A stretch of 64,000 nt of DNA, taken from positions 1,240,001 through 1,304,000 of the forward strand of contig JAYJMM010000009.1 in assembly GCA_037349105.1 (NCBI GenBank), read 5' to 3'. A program made the translations under genes and the position numbers. This document shows positions 32,501-44,500 of the stretch, piece after piece. How positions within the stretch are numbered: the first letter of the stretch is position 1; each line of letters starts with the position of its first letter. The DNA comes from Limnomonas spitsbergensis. Lineage: Eukaryota; Chlorophyta; Chlorophyceae; Chlamydomonadales. Below the pieces are notes generated by a model. It was given only the letters and a program-made list of their open reading frames with translations, was not told the origin of the DNA and ran no database searches.

Positions 32501-35500
32501 TGTTGGCACCTCCCTCTCGGTCACTCGTTCTCACCACCCCTTCATGTCACTCTTCCTTGCTACTTTTTGCCACCTCCCTCTCTGTCACTCTTTCTCACCA
32601 CCCCCTCATATCATTCCTCATTACTACTTTTTATGTCACCGTCCATTCCTTTCAGGTTATCGAGGAGATGGAACGCCAGCAATCCCTGTTGTTTGAGGCA
32701 GACTTGAGGTTGGTCTAGAGGCTTGATTCTTTGCAGGGTCTATTTTGGTTTATGCCGCCCTACGCTTTGCTGTCTGTGGCAGGCATGGAGTTGGTGTGGA
32801 GCCTTGCAGTAGACATGCACAAGCCTTGCTGTAGCTATGCAGTAGCTATATAGTAGCTATGCAGTAGCCATGCAGTAACCATGCAGTAGCCATATGGTAG
32901 GCATCCAGTAGCCATACGGTAGCCATACGGTAGCCATCCAGTAGCCATGCAGTAGCCATGCAGTAGGCATGCGGTAGCCATGCAGGAGCCATGCAGGAGC
33001 CATGCAGGAGCCATGCAGGAGCCATGCAGTAGCCATATGGTAGCCATGCAGTAGTCATGCAATAGCCATGCAGTAGCCATGCAGTTGCCATGCTGTTGCC
33101 ATGCAGTACCCATGCAGTACCCATGCGGTAGCCATGCAGTAGGCATGCAGTAGCCATCCAGTACCCATGCAGTACCCATGCGGTAGCCATACGGTAGCCA
33201 TCCAGTAGCCATCCAGTAGCCAAGTAGTAGTCATGCAGTACCCACGCGGTAGCCATCCAGTTGCCATCCAGTAGCCATGCAGTAGCCATCCAGTAAGCAT
33301 GCAGTAGCCATATGGTAGGCATCCAGTAGCCATCCAGTGGCCATCCAATAGCCATGCAGTAGCCATCCAGTAGCCATGCAGTAGCCATGCAGTAGCCATC
33401 CAGTAGCCATCCAGTAGTCATGCAGTAGTCAAGCAAGACCCATTCGGTAGCCATCCAGGAGATACTTGAGGCCTGTCCCTTTGACTCTGCATGTTTTTCT
33501 TTCTGTGTCGTTGCTGTCATGATTGCTCTTAGGACTGAGGGTCTGGAGCGCGACAGGGACGAGTTGCAGGCCTTTGTGGCGTAGCTACAACCAGTTTGCC
33601 GTGCTTTCTCACCTCGACTCTGCATATTCCTGTGTCGTTACTGTCATGATTGCTCTTAGGACTGAGGGTCTGGAGCGCGACAGGGACGAGTTGCAGGCCT
33701 TTGTGGCGTAGCTACAATCAGTTTGCCGTGCTTTCTCACCTCGACTCTGCATATTCCTGTGTCGTTACTGTCATGATTGCTTTTAGGACTGAGGGTCTGG
33801 AGCGCGACAGGGAGGAGTTGCAGGCCTTTGTGGCGGAACTTCAATCGGCCTTGCAGCAGGAGCGGCAGCTGCATCAACAGCAGGAGCAGGAGCGGGAGCA
33901 GCAGCAGCAGCAGGCTGGTGGAGCCAGTGCCTCAGTGTCGGAGCAGGCTGAGGCTGAGATGGGCCTTCTGCGACAGGTGCAGTTCACTGAACAATGCAAG
34001 AAAATAATAAACAATTGGGGGATAAGAAAAACAATTGGAAAATGAGACGGTTGTGCTAGTGCGATTCACTTCACTGAGTGTTTTTCTTCTGTTGCCTCCT
34101 GATGCTAAGTTCTAATGTGTGGGTGTCTCATTTATGCTTTCCCATTTTCCTCTATTTCGGTGCGCCCCTTCGACCGGCCGCGTTTTTTGCTGTGGGTTTT
34201 AATTCCTGTTTTGGTTCATGTTGCCGGTTTCCCCCCGGCTCGCTCTGCCTGGCCCTTTGTGGAAAATACATAAGATTGTTGCGTCTCATTTTAAAAACAC
34301 AACTGAAGAAAGCGAGGAAACAAGAAAAAGGCTGTATCTAAAAGGGGTATTTAAAATGTTTTTAAATACTTTTTTTTTCAATTTTAAGACAAATTGGTAT
34401 TTAAAAAGGGGGCTTCAGGGGTATTTAAAATGAAGGAAAAGGCTGTCCTAGTGCGCTTTATGTCATGTTAACGGACCCTGGCGTTGTTGTCTCCTCTGTC
34501 CCTCATATCACTCTTTATCTCCACTCTTCCCCCCCCACACTCTTGTGTCAGGAGCTCAAAGGCTTGCATTGGCAGCTGGACGAGAGCAGGGCAGAGTGCG
34601 AAGAGCTCGCAGCAGAGGTGTGGGGTGGTATGGGCAGATTGTGAAGAGCTTGCAGCAGAGGTGTGGCGTTGTATGTGCAGAAAGTGAAGTTCTGACAGCA
34701 AATGTGTGGGGTGGTATGGACATAGTGTGAAGAGCTTCGCAGCAGAGGTCTGGGGAGGTATGTGCAGAAGGTGTAGAGCTGTCTGCAAAAGTCTGGGGTG
34801 GTATGGGCAGTGTAAAGAGCTTGCAGGAGAGGTGTGGGGTGGTATGGGCAGGGTGTGAAGTATTTGCAGCAGAAGTGTGGGGTGGTATGGAGGAGTGTGG
34901 AATGCTTGTGACAGAGGTGTGGGGTGGTATCAAATGAGTGTGAAGAGCTAGCAGCAGAGGTGGGGGTTGGTATGGACAGAGTGTGAAAAGCTGGTGGCAG
35001 AGGCGTGGGTATGGACCCGCCTCGTGGACACGCAGGTTGATGCGTCTCACCAGGACAGGTTTACCCAGTTCGACTGTTGGGCCCAAATCCCGTACCGTTT
35101 ACCGTACCGTACCGCCCCGTTTACCTGACTGTACCGTATTGAAACACCGAATTGACCATTTCCTGACCTGCCTGCCATTTTCGCTGTATTGTATCCGTAT
35201 CGCGTCGTTTGACCGTACCGTATCCCGTACCGGGTAACCCTGCACCAGGATAGATGGCCGAAACCGATTCCGGGGCATGGCTCCCAATTGCGGAACATGA
35301 AAGTGTGGACGCTTCCTGTACAGGTGTTCTTTGTCATACCAGTACTTGCCAATTTAAGTACTAGTAGCCAATTCAAGTACCAGTAGCCTTGACTGTTATA
35401 TTTTTGCATATATAGGTGGAGGAGCCAAGGGTGGGAGGCAGCACGATAGCCACCCCGTCCGTAACATAAGCACCTCCATCACATTATACGTACCGACTGT

Positions 35501-38500
35501 CTAATACCCGCCATTCCTTGTCCATGTAGGTCGAGGACCTGAGATCGGGAGGCAGCACGAAAGCCACCCCGACAGGTCCGCGGAGCTATTCCAGGAGTTT
35601 CGTGTCGCCTGGGGCAGGTACCTTGTGTCTGTGTAACGAGTATGGTTTGCGGGGAGGATCCATGCTCCTGTCATTTGAGTATGGTACCGTATTGGGGGTG
35701 GACCCATTCTCCTGTCATCTGGGTATGGTGTCGGAAAAAAATCTTCCTTGCAAATCGTAGCAAACAAACTGTCCCCTCCTGCGATCTGGGGACCTGCTGG
35801 CAGCTGCCCCGAGCCAGTGAGGCAGCAGAGACGAAAAGCAGTCAGGTGTGGGGGGAAAGAAAAGGGAGGGAAAACACTGAGCATCATAGATCCTTGCTGC
35901 TGATCCTAATCCTGGCCCTAATGACGATCCTTGCTACTGGTGCTGATGCATGTCCTGATCCTGATGTTGTTGCTGATCCTTGCCTCAGATACAGATGCTG
36001 TTCCGGATCTGGATGCTGGTTCGAATCCTGATCCTTGTCGCTGTTGCGGATGCAGATCCTGATGCCGATCCTGATCTTGATCCTGATTCCAAAGCCGATT
36101 CGTATTCGCTGTCAATCTATTCTTCCTGATGCTGCTGCGTAGCAGGAATCGAAGCTGGTGCTGATCCTGATGCTGATCCTGATGCTGATGCTGATCCTGA
36201 TCCTGATGCTGATGCTGATCCTGATCCTGATCCTGATCCTGATCCTGATGCTGATCCTGATCCTGATCCTGATGATGATCCTGCTGCTGATCCTGATCCT
36301 GACCCTGCTGATGCTGATGCTGATGCTGCTGATGCTGATCCTGCTGCTGATCCTGATCCCTCTGCTGTGTAGCAGGGTGTGAAGCCGATCTCATCTCCTT
36401 GCTGGCCGAGATGGAGGCCGTGGCAGCGAGCAGGACGACGGCTTGGCAGCTGGAGGCGGGGGACATGGAACGACAGCTGCAGGCCATCCTCGGGGGACTT
36501 CAGGTGCGTAATGCTGATTCAACACACATTTGTGTGACTAGTGCTGACTCAGCGCTTTTAAAAGCGCCCAGTGCTTACTGAGCACCTTGTGAGCCGGCAG
36601 CTGCAGGCCATCCTTGGGTGCCCTCATGTGTGTAGTGCTGACTCAGCACTACTAAACCCTCAGCTTCGAAACCCTCAATCAATAAACCCACAACTGCTAA
36701 ACGCTCAACTTATTAAACCTCAACTGATAAACCCTCAACTGACAAACCCTCAACTGATGAACCTTATATTGATAAATCGTCAACTGCTAACCCTCCACTT
36801 CGAAACCCTCAACTGCTGGACCCTCAACTGCTTAACCCTCAACTTACCAATTATCAACCTGTCAAGCCTCAACGTATAAAATCTCGACTGCAAAACCCTT
36901 AACTGGAAAATCCTCACCTGCTAAACCCTCAACTGCTGAACCCTCAACTGCTAAACCCTCATCTGATAAACCCGTAACTTATCAATCCTTAAGCGTCAAC
37001 CCTTGGACCATCCACCAGGCTGAGGACCAGCAAGGCAAAGAGAGTGTCCAGGCCCTGAGCCGCACTGCTGATGATAGCGCCGAGCTGGCGGCGCTGCGGT
37101 CCGAAACCGATCGCTTGCGGGCGGAGCTGGCGGCAGTGGTGCAGGAGCTGGCGGCAGTGGGGCAGGGACGGGAGGAGGGACAGGCGGAGGTTGAGCGGTC
37201 GGGAGCGTTGCTCAAGGTGCTGCGGTCGGAGACCGATCGCTTGCGGGCGGAGCTGGCGGCAGCGGTGCAGGAGCTGACGGCAGTGGGGCAGGGACGGGAG
37301 GAGGGACAGGCGGAGGTTGAGCGGTCGGGGGCGGCGCTTCAGGCGCTGCGGGCCGAGAATGAACGGTTACGGGCGGAGCTGGCGGCAGCAGAGCAGGGAC
37401 GGGAGGAGGGACAGGCGGAGGTTAAGCGGTTGGGGGCAGAGGTTGAGCGGTTGGGGGCGGAGGTTGAGCGGTTAGGGGCGGAGCTGGCGGCCGCAGGGAA
37501 GCGGCAGGAGGAGGACGTGGAACAGATGAAGCGGTTGTGTGCGGATCTAGCGGCGGCAGGGCAGGGGCGGGATGCGGATCTAGCCGAGGCCGAGCGGTTA
37601 CGAGCGACGCTGGCGGACGAACGCAGCCAAGGTATGGAAGTTACGACTTTCGGGTGGAGGGTTACAGGGTTGAATTAAAATCCCAACTGGCACTTCACTT
37701 CCATCATGGCAGCCAGGGTTTCCCAGTACGACCGTGTGGGTGAAAACCTGTACCGTTTACCATATCGTATCACACCATTTAGCAATAGTGTGAACACTGT
37801 GTCGGCCATTTTCTAACCTGTCAGGCCATTTTTGCCGTACCGTATCCGTATCTGTACCGAACCATATTTCCGTACGGGTAACCCTGATGGCAGCCTGTTA
37901 AGTGCTGAGCCAAATGGGAGTCTTCCTTATTCCACGCCTCAGGGTGTGCTCTTACTTAAAAGGGTTCTTAAAACCCAAAGCCTAAGCACCTTGCAAGGCT
38001 TATAAAAAGGTTCTTAAAACCGAAGTACCTTGTAAGGTTCTTAAAACCGAAGTACCTTGCAAGGCTGATAAAAGGATTCTTAAAGCCTAAAACCTAAAGC
38101 CTAAGTACCTTGCAGGCGTCAGACTAAGGAGTCTCTTGTTTATTCAAGGCTTTTTCAATATGTAAGAACCTGGAAAAGAGAGGAGATGAGGAGTATCTGA
38201 TGACGACTTGGAATCAGATGTCGGGGTAGATATGGAGGAATCAGATGAGGAGGAGCTAGATCGAGGGCTGCAGAAGCTGGTTGCGTCCGTTGCTGCAAGC
38301 AAGTCCACGGGGTGCAGCAAGGGCAGGTGGTCTGCAAAGGGCTGTTGATCATGCTTTGGATAATTCTCTTTATGGACCTCTGGTTTGAGTTTGATTGAAC
38401 CAAACCGAACAATGTAGAGAACAAGAAAATCTCAATAACATTTAAATCACTGTCGAAAACGCAACCAAATCCATTAAACAATTTATTTCCACAGTTTGTT

Positions 38501-41500
38501 TAATTTCCCGTCGATTTTCTTTCACCAAAATCATTGTCTCACCAAATTGTCGTGTATCACTACAGTAGTCACTATTTTCCTCATCTGCATATCTTCTGCC
38601 TTGCCCTGTTTCTATTCTAGGCAACACTGCTGCTGAGCTGGAGTCCAAGGTCACATTCCTGGAGGAGCAGGTGGAAGAGCTGGCTTTCGAGCTGAGGAGC
38701 CAGCAGGAAGCTACCAAAGAGGCCCAGGAAGCTGCCAAGAAGTTGCAGGTCGAGCTGAAGAGCCAGCAGGAAGCTGCCGAGGAGGCACAGGAAGCTGCCA
38801 AGAAGGTGAAGCAGCTTGAGGAGCAGGTGGAAGAGCTAGCTTTCGAGCTGAGGAGCCAGCAGGAAGCTGCCAATGAGGCCCAGGAAGCTACCAAGAATTT
38901 GCAGGCCGAGCTAAGGAGCCAGCAGGAAGCTGACAATGAGGCACGGGAAGCTGCCAAGAAGGTGAAGCAGCTTGAGGAGCAGGTGGAAGAGCTAGCTTTC
39001 GAGCTGAGGAGTCAGCAGGAAGCTGCCAATGAGGCCCAGGAAGCTACCAAGAATTTGCAGGCCGAGCTGAGGAGCCAGCAGGAAGCTGACAATGAGGCAC
39101 GGGAAGCTGCCAAGAAGGTGAAGCAGCTTGATGAGCAGGTGGAGGAGCTAGCTTTCGAGCTGAGAAGCCAGCAGGAAGCTGTCGAGGAGGCCCAGGAAGC
39201 TACTAAGAGGGCGCAGGACAAGTGTGCTGAGCTGGCGCAACAGCTTGAGGAGGCACAGCAGAAGTGTCGGCAGCAACAGGACATGTTGCAGCAACAACTT
39301 TTGCAACAACAGCAACAACAGCCCTCCGAGGCTGCGGCGGCGTGTGCCGGCAGCGTCCACCCCGAGGTCCGGAAGGGTTTGGGGTTTTACTCCGCGGCTT
39401 CAAATATGTGTTGAAGGATAGGGTCCAGGATGCCAGCCATATGTGCAAGGGGCCATGCATGCTAATGTGGTGAGGGTATGTTGCTGATCCCACCAAGCTG
39501 ACCAAGCAGCTCGCGGACATGCCTGCAAATAGGTTCAAGGATGATATTGCGTAGGTTCAGGCCAGGTTTTATGTTGACACCCTTAACCCTATACCCTATA
39601 CCCTAGTTGTGTATTATGCTCCTGCTGTAGGGGGACGGTGCTGACACCGCCAAACTGACTAAGGAGCTCGCGGACATGTCTGTTGATAGGGTCAAGGATG
39701 ATGTCTATAGGTTAGGACCAGGGTTAATGTCGACACCCTTTACCCTATACCTTATACCCTATACCCTATACCCTAATTTTCCTTCTGTAGGGGGACGGTG
39801 CAGATACTGCCAAGCTGACCAAGGAGCTTGCGGACATGAAACGCAAACTACTTGTGCTGGCCAAGAAGAAGGCAGCTGAGCAGGCCACCGCAGGTACAGT
39901 GCGGTACATTTGTTAGGGTTGACCACATAAATCCTTAACCCTAAACCCTAGTGCTGGCAAAGAAGAAGGCAGCTGAGCAGGCCACTGCAGGTACAGTGCG
40001 GTACATTTGCCCAAGGTTTACGGTCGACCGCGGGTGAACCCTTAACTTGACACCCTCGTGCTGGCAAAGAAGAAGGCAGCTGAGCAGGCCACTGCAGGTA
40101 CAGTGCAGTACATTTGTAAGAGTTTAGGGTCTAAGGTTTAGGGCTGACCGCGGGTAAACCCTCAACCCTTAACTCTCGTGCTGGTAAAGAAGAAGGGCAC
40201 TTTGCACCCATGTCTCCCTCATCGCGCCTCCCTTTTCTCTCCCGTCTAAGCCCCGCACCCACCCCTTCCTCCCGGTCGCAGCCAAGGAGATTGAGACAAA
40301 GAGCGCGGAGGTGGAGGAGCTGAGGGAGGCCTTGGTTCTGGCCAAGGTATGAACATGTTGTGGCTATGGTATGAACAGGTTATGGCTAAGGTATGAACAG
40401 GTTATGGCTAAGGTATGAACAGCTTATGGCTAAGGTATGAACAGGTTCAAGGCTAGGATTAGTAGAGGGGTTGGCGGTAATTTTGTATGGCCACATTCAG
40501 GTTAAGGATGCAGTGTGAAGGGATCAAGGCTGGGATAAGAAGAGGTCGGCGGTAACTCGAGAGGACCACATTTAGGTTCAGACCTCCTAATCCAACCCTT
40601 TTTGGACGCAGCATTCCACAATACGTTCACGTGCTATGAACAATGTGTGGAACATCATGTGCCCTAGCTGAAACATGGTAAACGGTGCCATGGTTTACAC
40701 ATGTTGAACCGAAGTTAACCCTAAACCTGTTCCTTGATGCCCTGATCTAGCCTCAAGCCTGATAGTTGTCCCGCCTAGCCGCAGCACACCTCGTTGTGGT
40801 GTGCAACAGCTGACCTTAGTTATATTTTCACTTCACCCTGTTCCTTGATACCTTGGTGTAGGCTCAAGCCTCAGAGGTATCCCGCCTCTACCGCAGCATC
40901 CCCCGAAATGGTGTTCAACAGCTGACCTTAGTTATATTTTCACTTCACCCTGTTCCTTGATGCCTTGGTCTAGGCTCAAGCCTCAGAGGTGTCTCGCCTC
41001 GGCCGCGAGAGGGTGGAGTTGACGGCAGCAGTGGCATCCCAGGCGACGGAGCTGGAGGCGGCCCGCAGGGATCTGGATCAGGTACTTGGGGGCAAGGGGG
41101 CGAGGGGAGGGGAGGGCAGGGCAGGGGAGGGGAAGGGGGTGGGGGTGGGGTTCGAGAGGGAGAGGAGAGGAGGGGAGGGGTTGTGACAACCAAGGCCATG
41201 GTGCTGGCGGCGGCTCGCAGGGATCTGGATCAGGTACTTGGGGGCAAGGGGGCGAGGGGAGGGGAGGGGAGGGCAGGGGAGGGGAGGGGAAAGGGTGGGG
41301 ATTGGGAGGGAGAGTTGGGGGGAGGTTGTGGCAATCAAAGCAACAGAGCTGTAGGCGGCTCGCAAGGATCTGGATCAGGTACTTGGGGGCAAGGGGGCAA
41401 GGGGTGGGAAGGGAGTTGGGATTGGGAGGGAAGGGAGAGGAGGGGAGGGGGGGGGGGGAGGGGGGCATTCAAGGCAACTGAAATGGAGGTGGTTCGCAAG

Positions 41501-44500
41501 GACCTGGGGGAAAGGGAGAGATGGGGGGAGGAGAGCAGAAGGGAGAGGGCGGTAGAAACGAGGGTGGTTGCGGCTCGCAGGGACCTGGGGGCAAGGGAGA
41601 GATGAGGGGAGGAGAGCAGAAGGGAGAGGGCGGTAGAAACGAGGGTGGTTGCGGCTCGCAGGGACCTGGGGGCAAGGGAGAGATGGGGGGAGGAGAGCAG
41701 AAGGGAGAGGGCGGTAGAAACGAGGGTGGTCGCGGCTCGCAGGGACCTGGGGGCAAGGGAGAGATGAGGGGAGGAGAGCAGAAGGGAGAGGATGGTAGAA
41801 ACGAGGGTGGTTGCGGCTCGCAGGGACCTGGGGGAAAGGGAGAGATGAGGGGAGGAGAGCAGAAGGGAGAGGATGGTAGAAACGAGGGTGGTTGCGGCTC
41901 GCAGGGACCTGGGGGAAAGGGAGAGATGAGGGGAGGAGAGCAGAAGGGAGAGGGCGGTAGAAACGAGGGTGGTTGCGGCTCGCAGGGACCTGGGGGCAAG
42001 GGAGAGATGAGGGGAGGAGAGCAGAAGGGAGAGGGTGGTAGAAACGAGGGTGGTTGCGGCTCGCAGGGACTGGGGGCAAGGGAGAGATGAGGGGAGGAGA
42101 GCAGAAGGGAGAGGGCGGTAGAAACGAGGGTGGTTGCGGCTCGCAGGGACCTGGGGGCAAGGGAGAGGAGGGGAGAAGGGAGAGGGGAGCCGATTGCAGC
42201 AGTAGCAACCATGGCGACGAAGCTGGCGGCGGCTCGCAGGGATCTGGATCAGGTGCACAGGGCAAGGTGGCAAGGGAGGGGCGGGCAGGGCAGGGGAGGG
42301 GAAGGGGGTGGGGGTGGGGGTCGGGAGGGAGAGGGGAGCCGATTGCAGCAGTAGCAACCATGGCGACGAAGCTGGAGGCGGCTCGCAGGGATCTGGATCT
42401 GGATCAGGTACACAGGGCAAGGTGGCAAGGGAGAGGGGAGCGGAAGGAAGAGGAGGGGAGAGGGGAGAGGGGATTAGGGAAGGGGTGTAGCGGTGGCGTC
42501 CAGAGCAACTACGCTTGAGACCAATAATGCCAGCTAGGATGCTATCTAGGATGCCAACTAGGATGCCAGCTATGATGCCAGCTAGGATGCCAGCTATACT
42601 GGTAGCTAACAGATGCAATATTCGATGCCAGCTGTAGCGTCAGCTCAAATCTGCTAGCTAGGGTCAATGCAGGCTTTAATAAAGACCTGCTAGAATAGCA
42701 GCAATAACGTCAGACAACAGGTGCCAGCTTATACGCCAGCTAGGCAGACAACAGGTGCCAGCTAAGACGCCAGCTAGGCAGGTAAGAGGCAGGTAAGAGA
42801 AGGCAGTTCGGAGGCTTGTAGTGCTATCAGCTGATTAGTTGCAGGCACATACAAGTGTGAACCGCTTAACTGTTTCCACACTTTCCCTTATCGGCAGGCC
42901 CAGCGTGAGCTAGCGCATGCACAGGGCCTGTTGGCCGAGTACAAGCAGCTCGCATCCAGCAGGGACTCAGGCGCCCAAGCAGCGGTCTCCAAGGCTGAGG
43001 CAGAGGTCAAGAGGGTACAGGTGCGTTATAATGTACACAGGTGCAAGCTTGTTTGAACCTGGAATCCAGCCAGGGTACTTATTTAGGGTTTAGGGTTCAG
43101 GTTTTCTTGAACCTGGAATCCAGCCAGGGCACGTGTTTAGGGTTTAGGGTTCAGGTTTTCTTGAATCTGGAATCCAGCCAGGGCACGTGTTTAGGGTTTA
43201 GGGTTTAGAGTTTCTTGAATCTGGAATCCAGCCAGGGCACGTGTTTAGGGTTCAGGGTTAAGGTTTTCTTGTACCTGGAATCCAGCCAGTGTACTTAATT
43301 GGGGTTTAGGGTTTAGGGTCTCTTGTACCTGGAATCCAACCAGGGCACGTGTTTAGGGTTCAGGGTTTAGGCTTGCTTGTACCTGGAATCCAGCCAGGGC
43401 GCGGGCTTAGGGTTTAGGCTTGCTTGTACCTGGAATCCAGACAGGGTACGTGGTTAGGGTTAAGGGTTAAGGCTTGCTTGTACCTGGAATCCAGCCTGGG
43501 CACGTGTTAGGGGTTTAGGCTTGCTTGTACCTGGAATCCAGCCAGGGCGCGGGTTTAGGGTACGCGTGGCGTCTCAGCTCCAGGAGAGAGTTTGTCTATC
43601 ACCCTTGAATAACAATGGCAACAAATTTGTACACAATCGTAAACTATGGTGTACACCCTTCCCTCCCTTCCCTCCTATGGTGTGCACCCTTCCCTCCCTT
43701 CCCTCCTATGGTGTGCACCCTTCCCTCCCTTCCCTCCTATGGTGTACACCCTTCCCTCCCTTCCCTCCTATGGTGTGCACCCTTCCCTCCCTTCCCTCCT
43801 ATGGTGTGCACCCTTCCCTCCCTTCCCTCCTATGGTGTACACCCTTCCCTCCCTTCCCTCCTATGGTGTGCACTCTTCCCTCCCTTCCCTCCTATGGTGT
43901 GCACCCTTCCCTCCCTTCCCTCCTATGGTGTGCACCCTTCCCTCCCTTCCCTCCTATGGTGTGCACCCTTCCCTCCCTTCCCTCCTATGGTGTGCACCCT
44001 TTCCTCCCTTCCCTCCTATGGTGTGCACCCTTCCCTCCCTTCCCTCCTATGGTGTGCACCCTTCCCTCCCTTCCCTCCTATGGTGTGCACCCTTCCCTCC
44101 CTCCCCTCCTATGGTGTGCACCCTTCCCTCCCTTCCCTCCTATGGTGTACACCCTTCCCTCCCTTCCCTCCTATGGTGTGCACCCTTCCCTCCCTTCCCT
44201 CCTATGGTGTGCATCCTCCCCTCCCTTCCCTCCTATGGTGTGCACCCTTCCCTCCATTCCCTCCTATGGTGTGCACCCTTCCCTCCCTTCCATCCTATGG
44301 TGTGCACCCTTCCCTCCCTTCCCTCCTATGGTGTGCACCCTTCCCTCCCTTCCCTCCTATGGTGTGCACCCTTCCCTCCCTTCCCTCCTATGGTGTGCAC
44401 CCTTCCCTCCCTTCCCTCCTATGGTGTACACCCTTCCCTCCCTTCCCTCCTATGGTGTGCACCCTTCCCTCCCTTCCCTCCTATGGTGTGCACCCTTCCC

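Noticed and set aside
32835..33625. Tyr/Trp/Thr-rich minus-strand frames
   Set aside because: 11-bp GTAGCCATGCA repeat artefact.
33533..33710. Extra copies of exon 15 as real tandem exons
   Set aside because: Both copies run into an in-frame TAG and lack a donor at the exon 15 end; they are acceptor-side echoes.
41335..42618. 427-residue Pro/Ser-rich minus-strand frame
   Set aside because: Antisense of the purine-rich exon 23 echo array.
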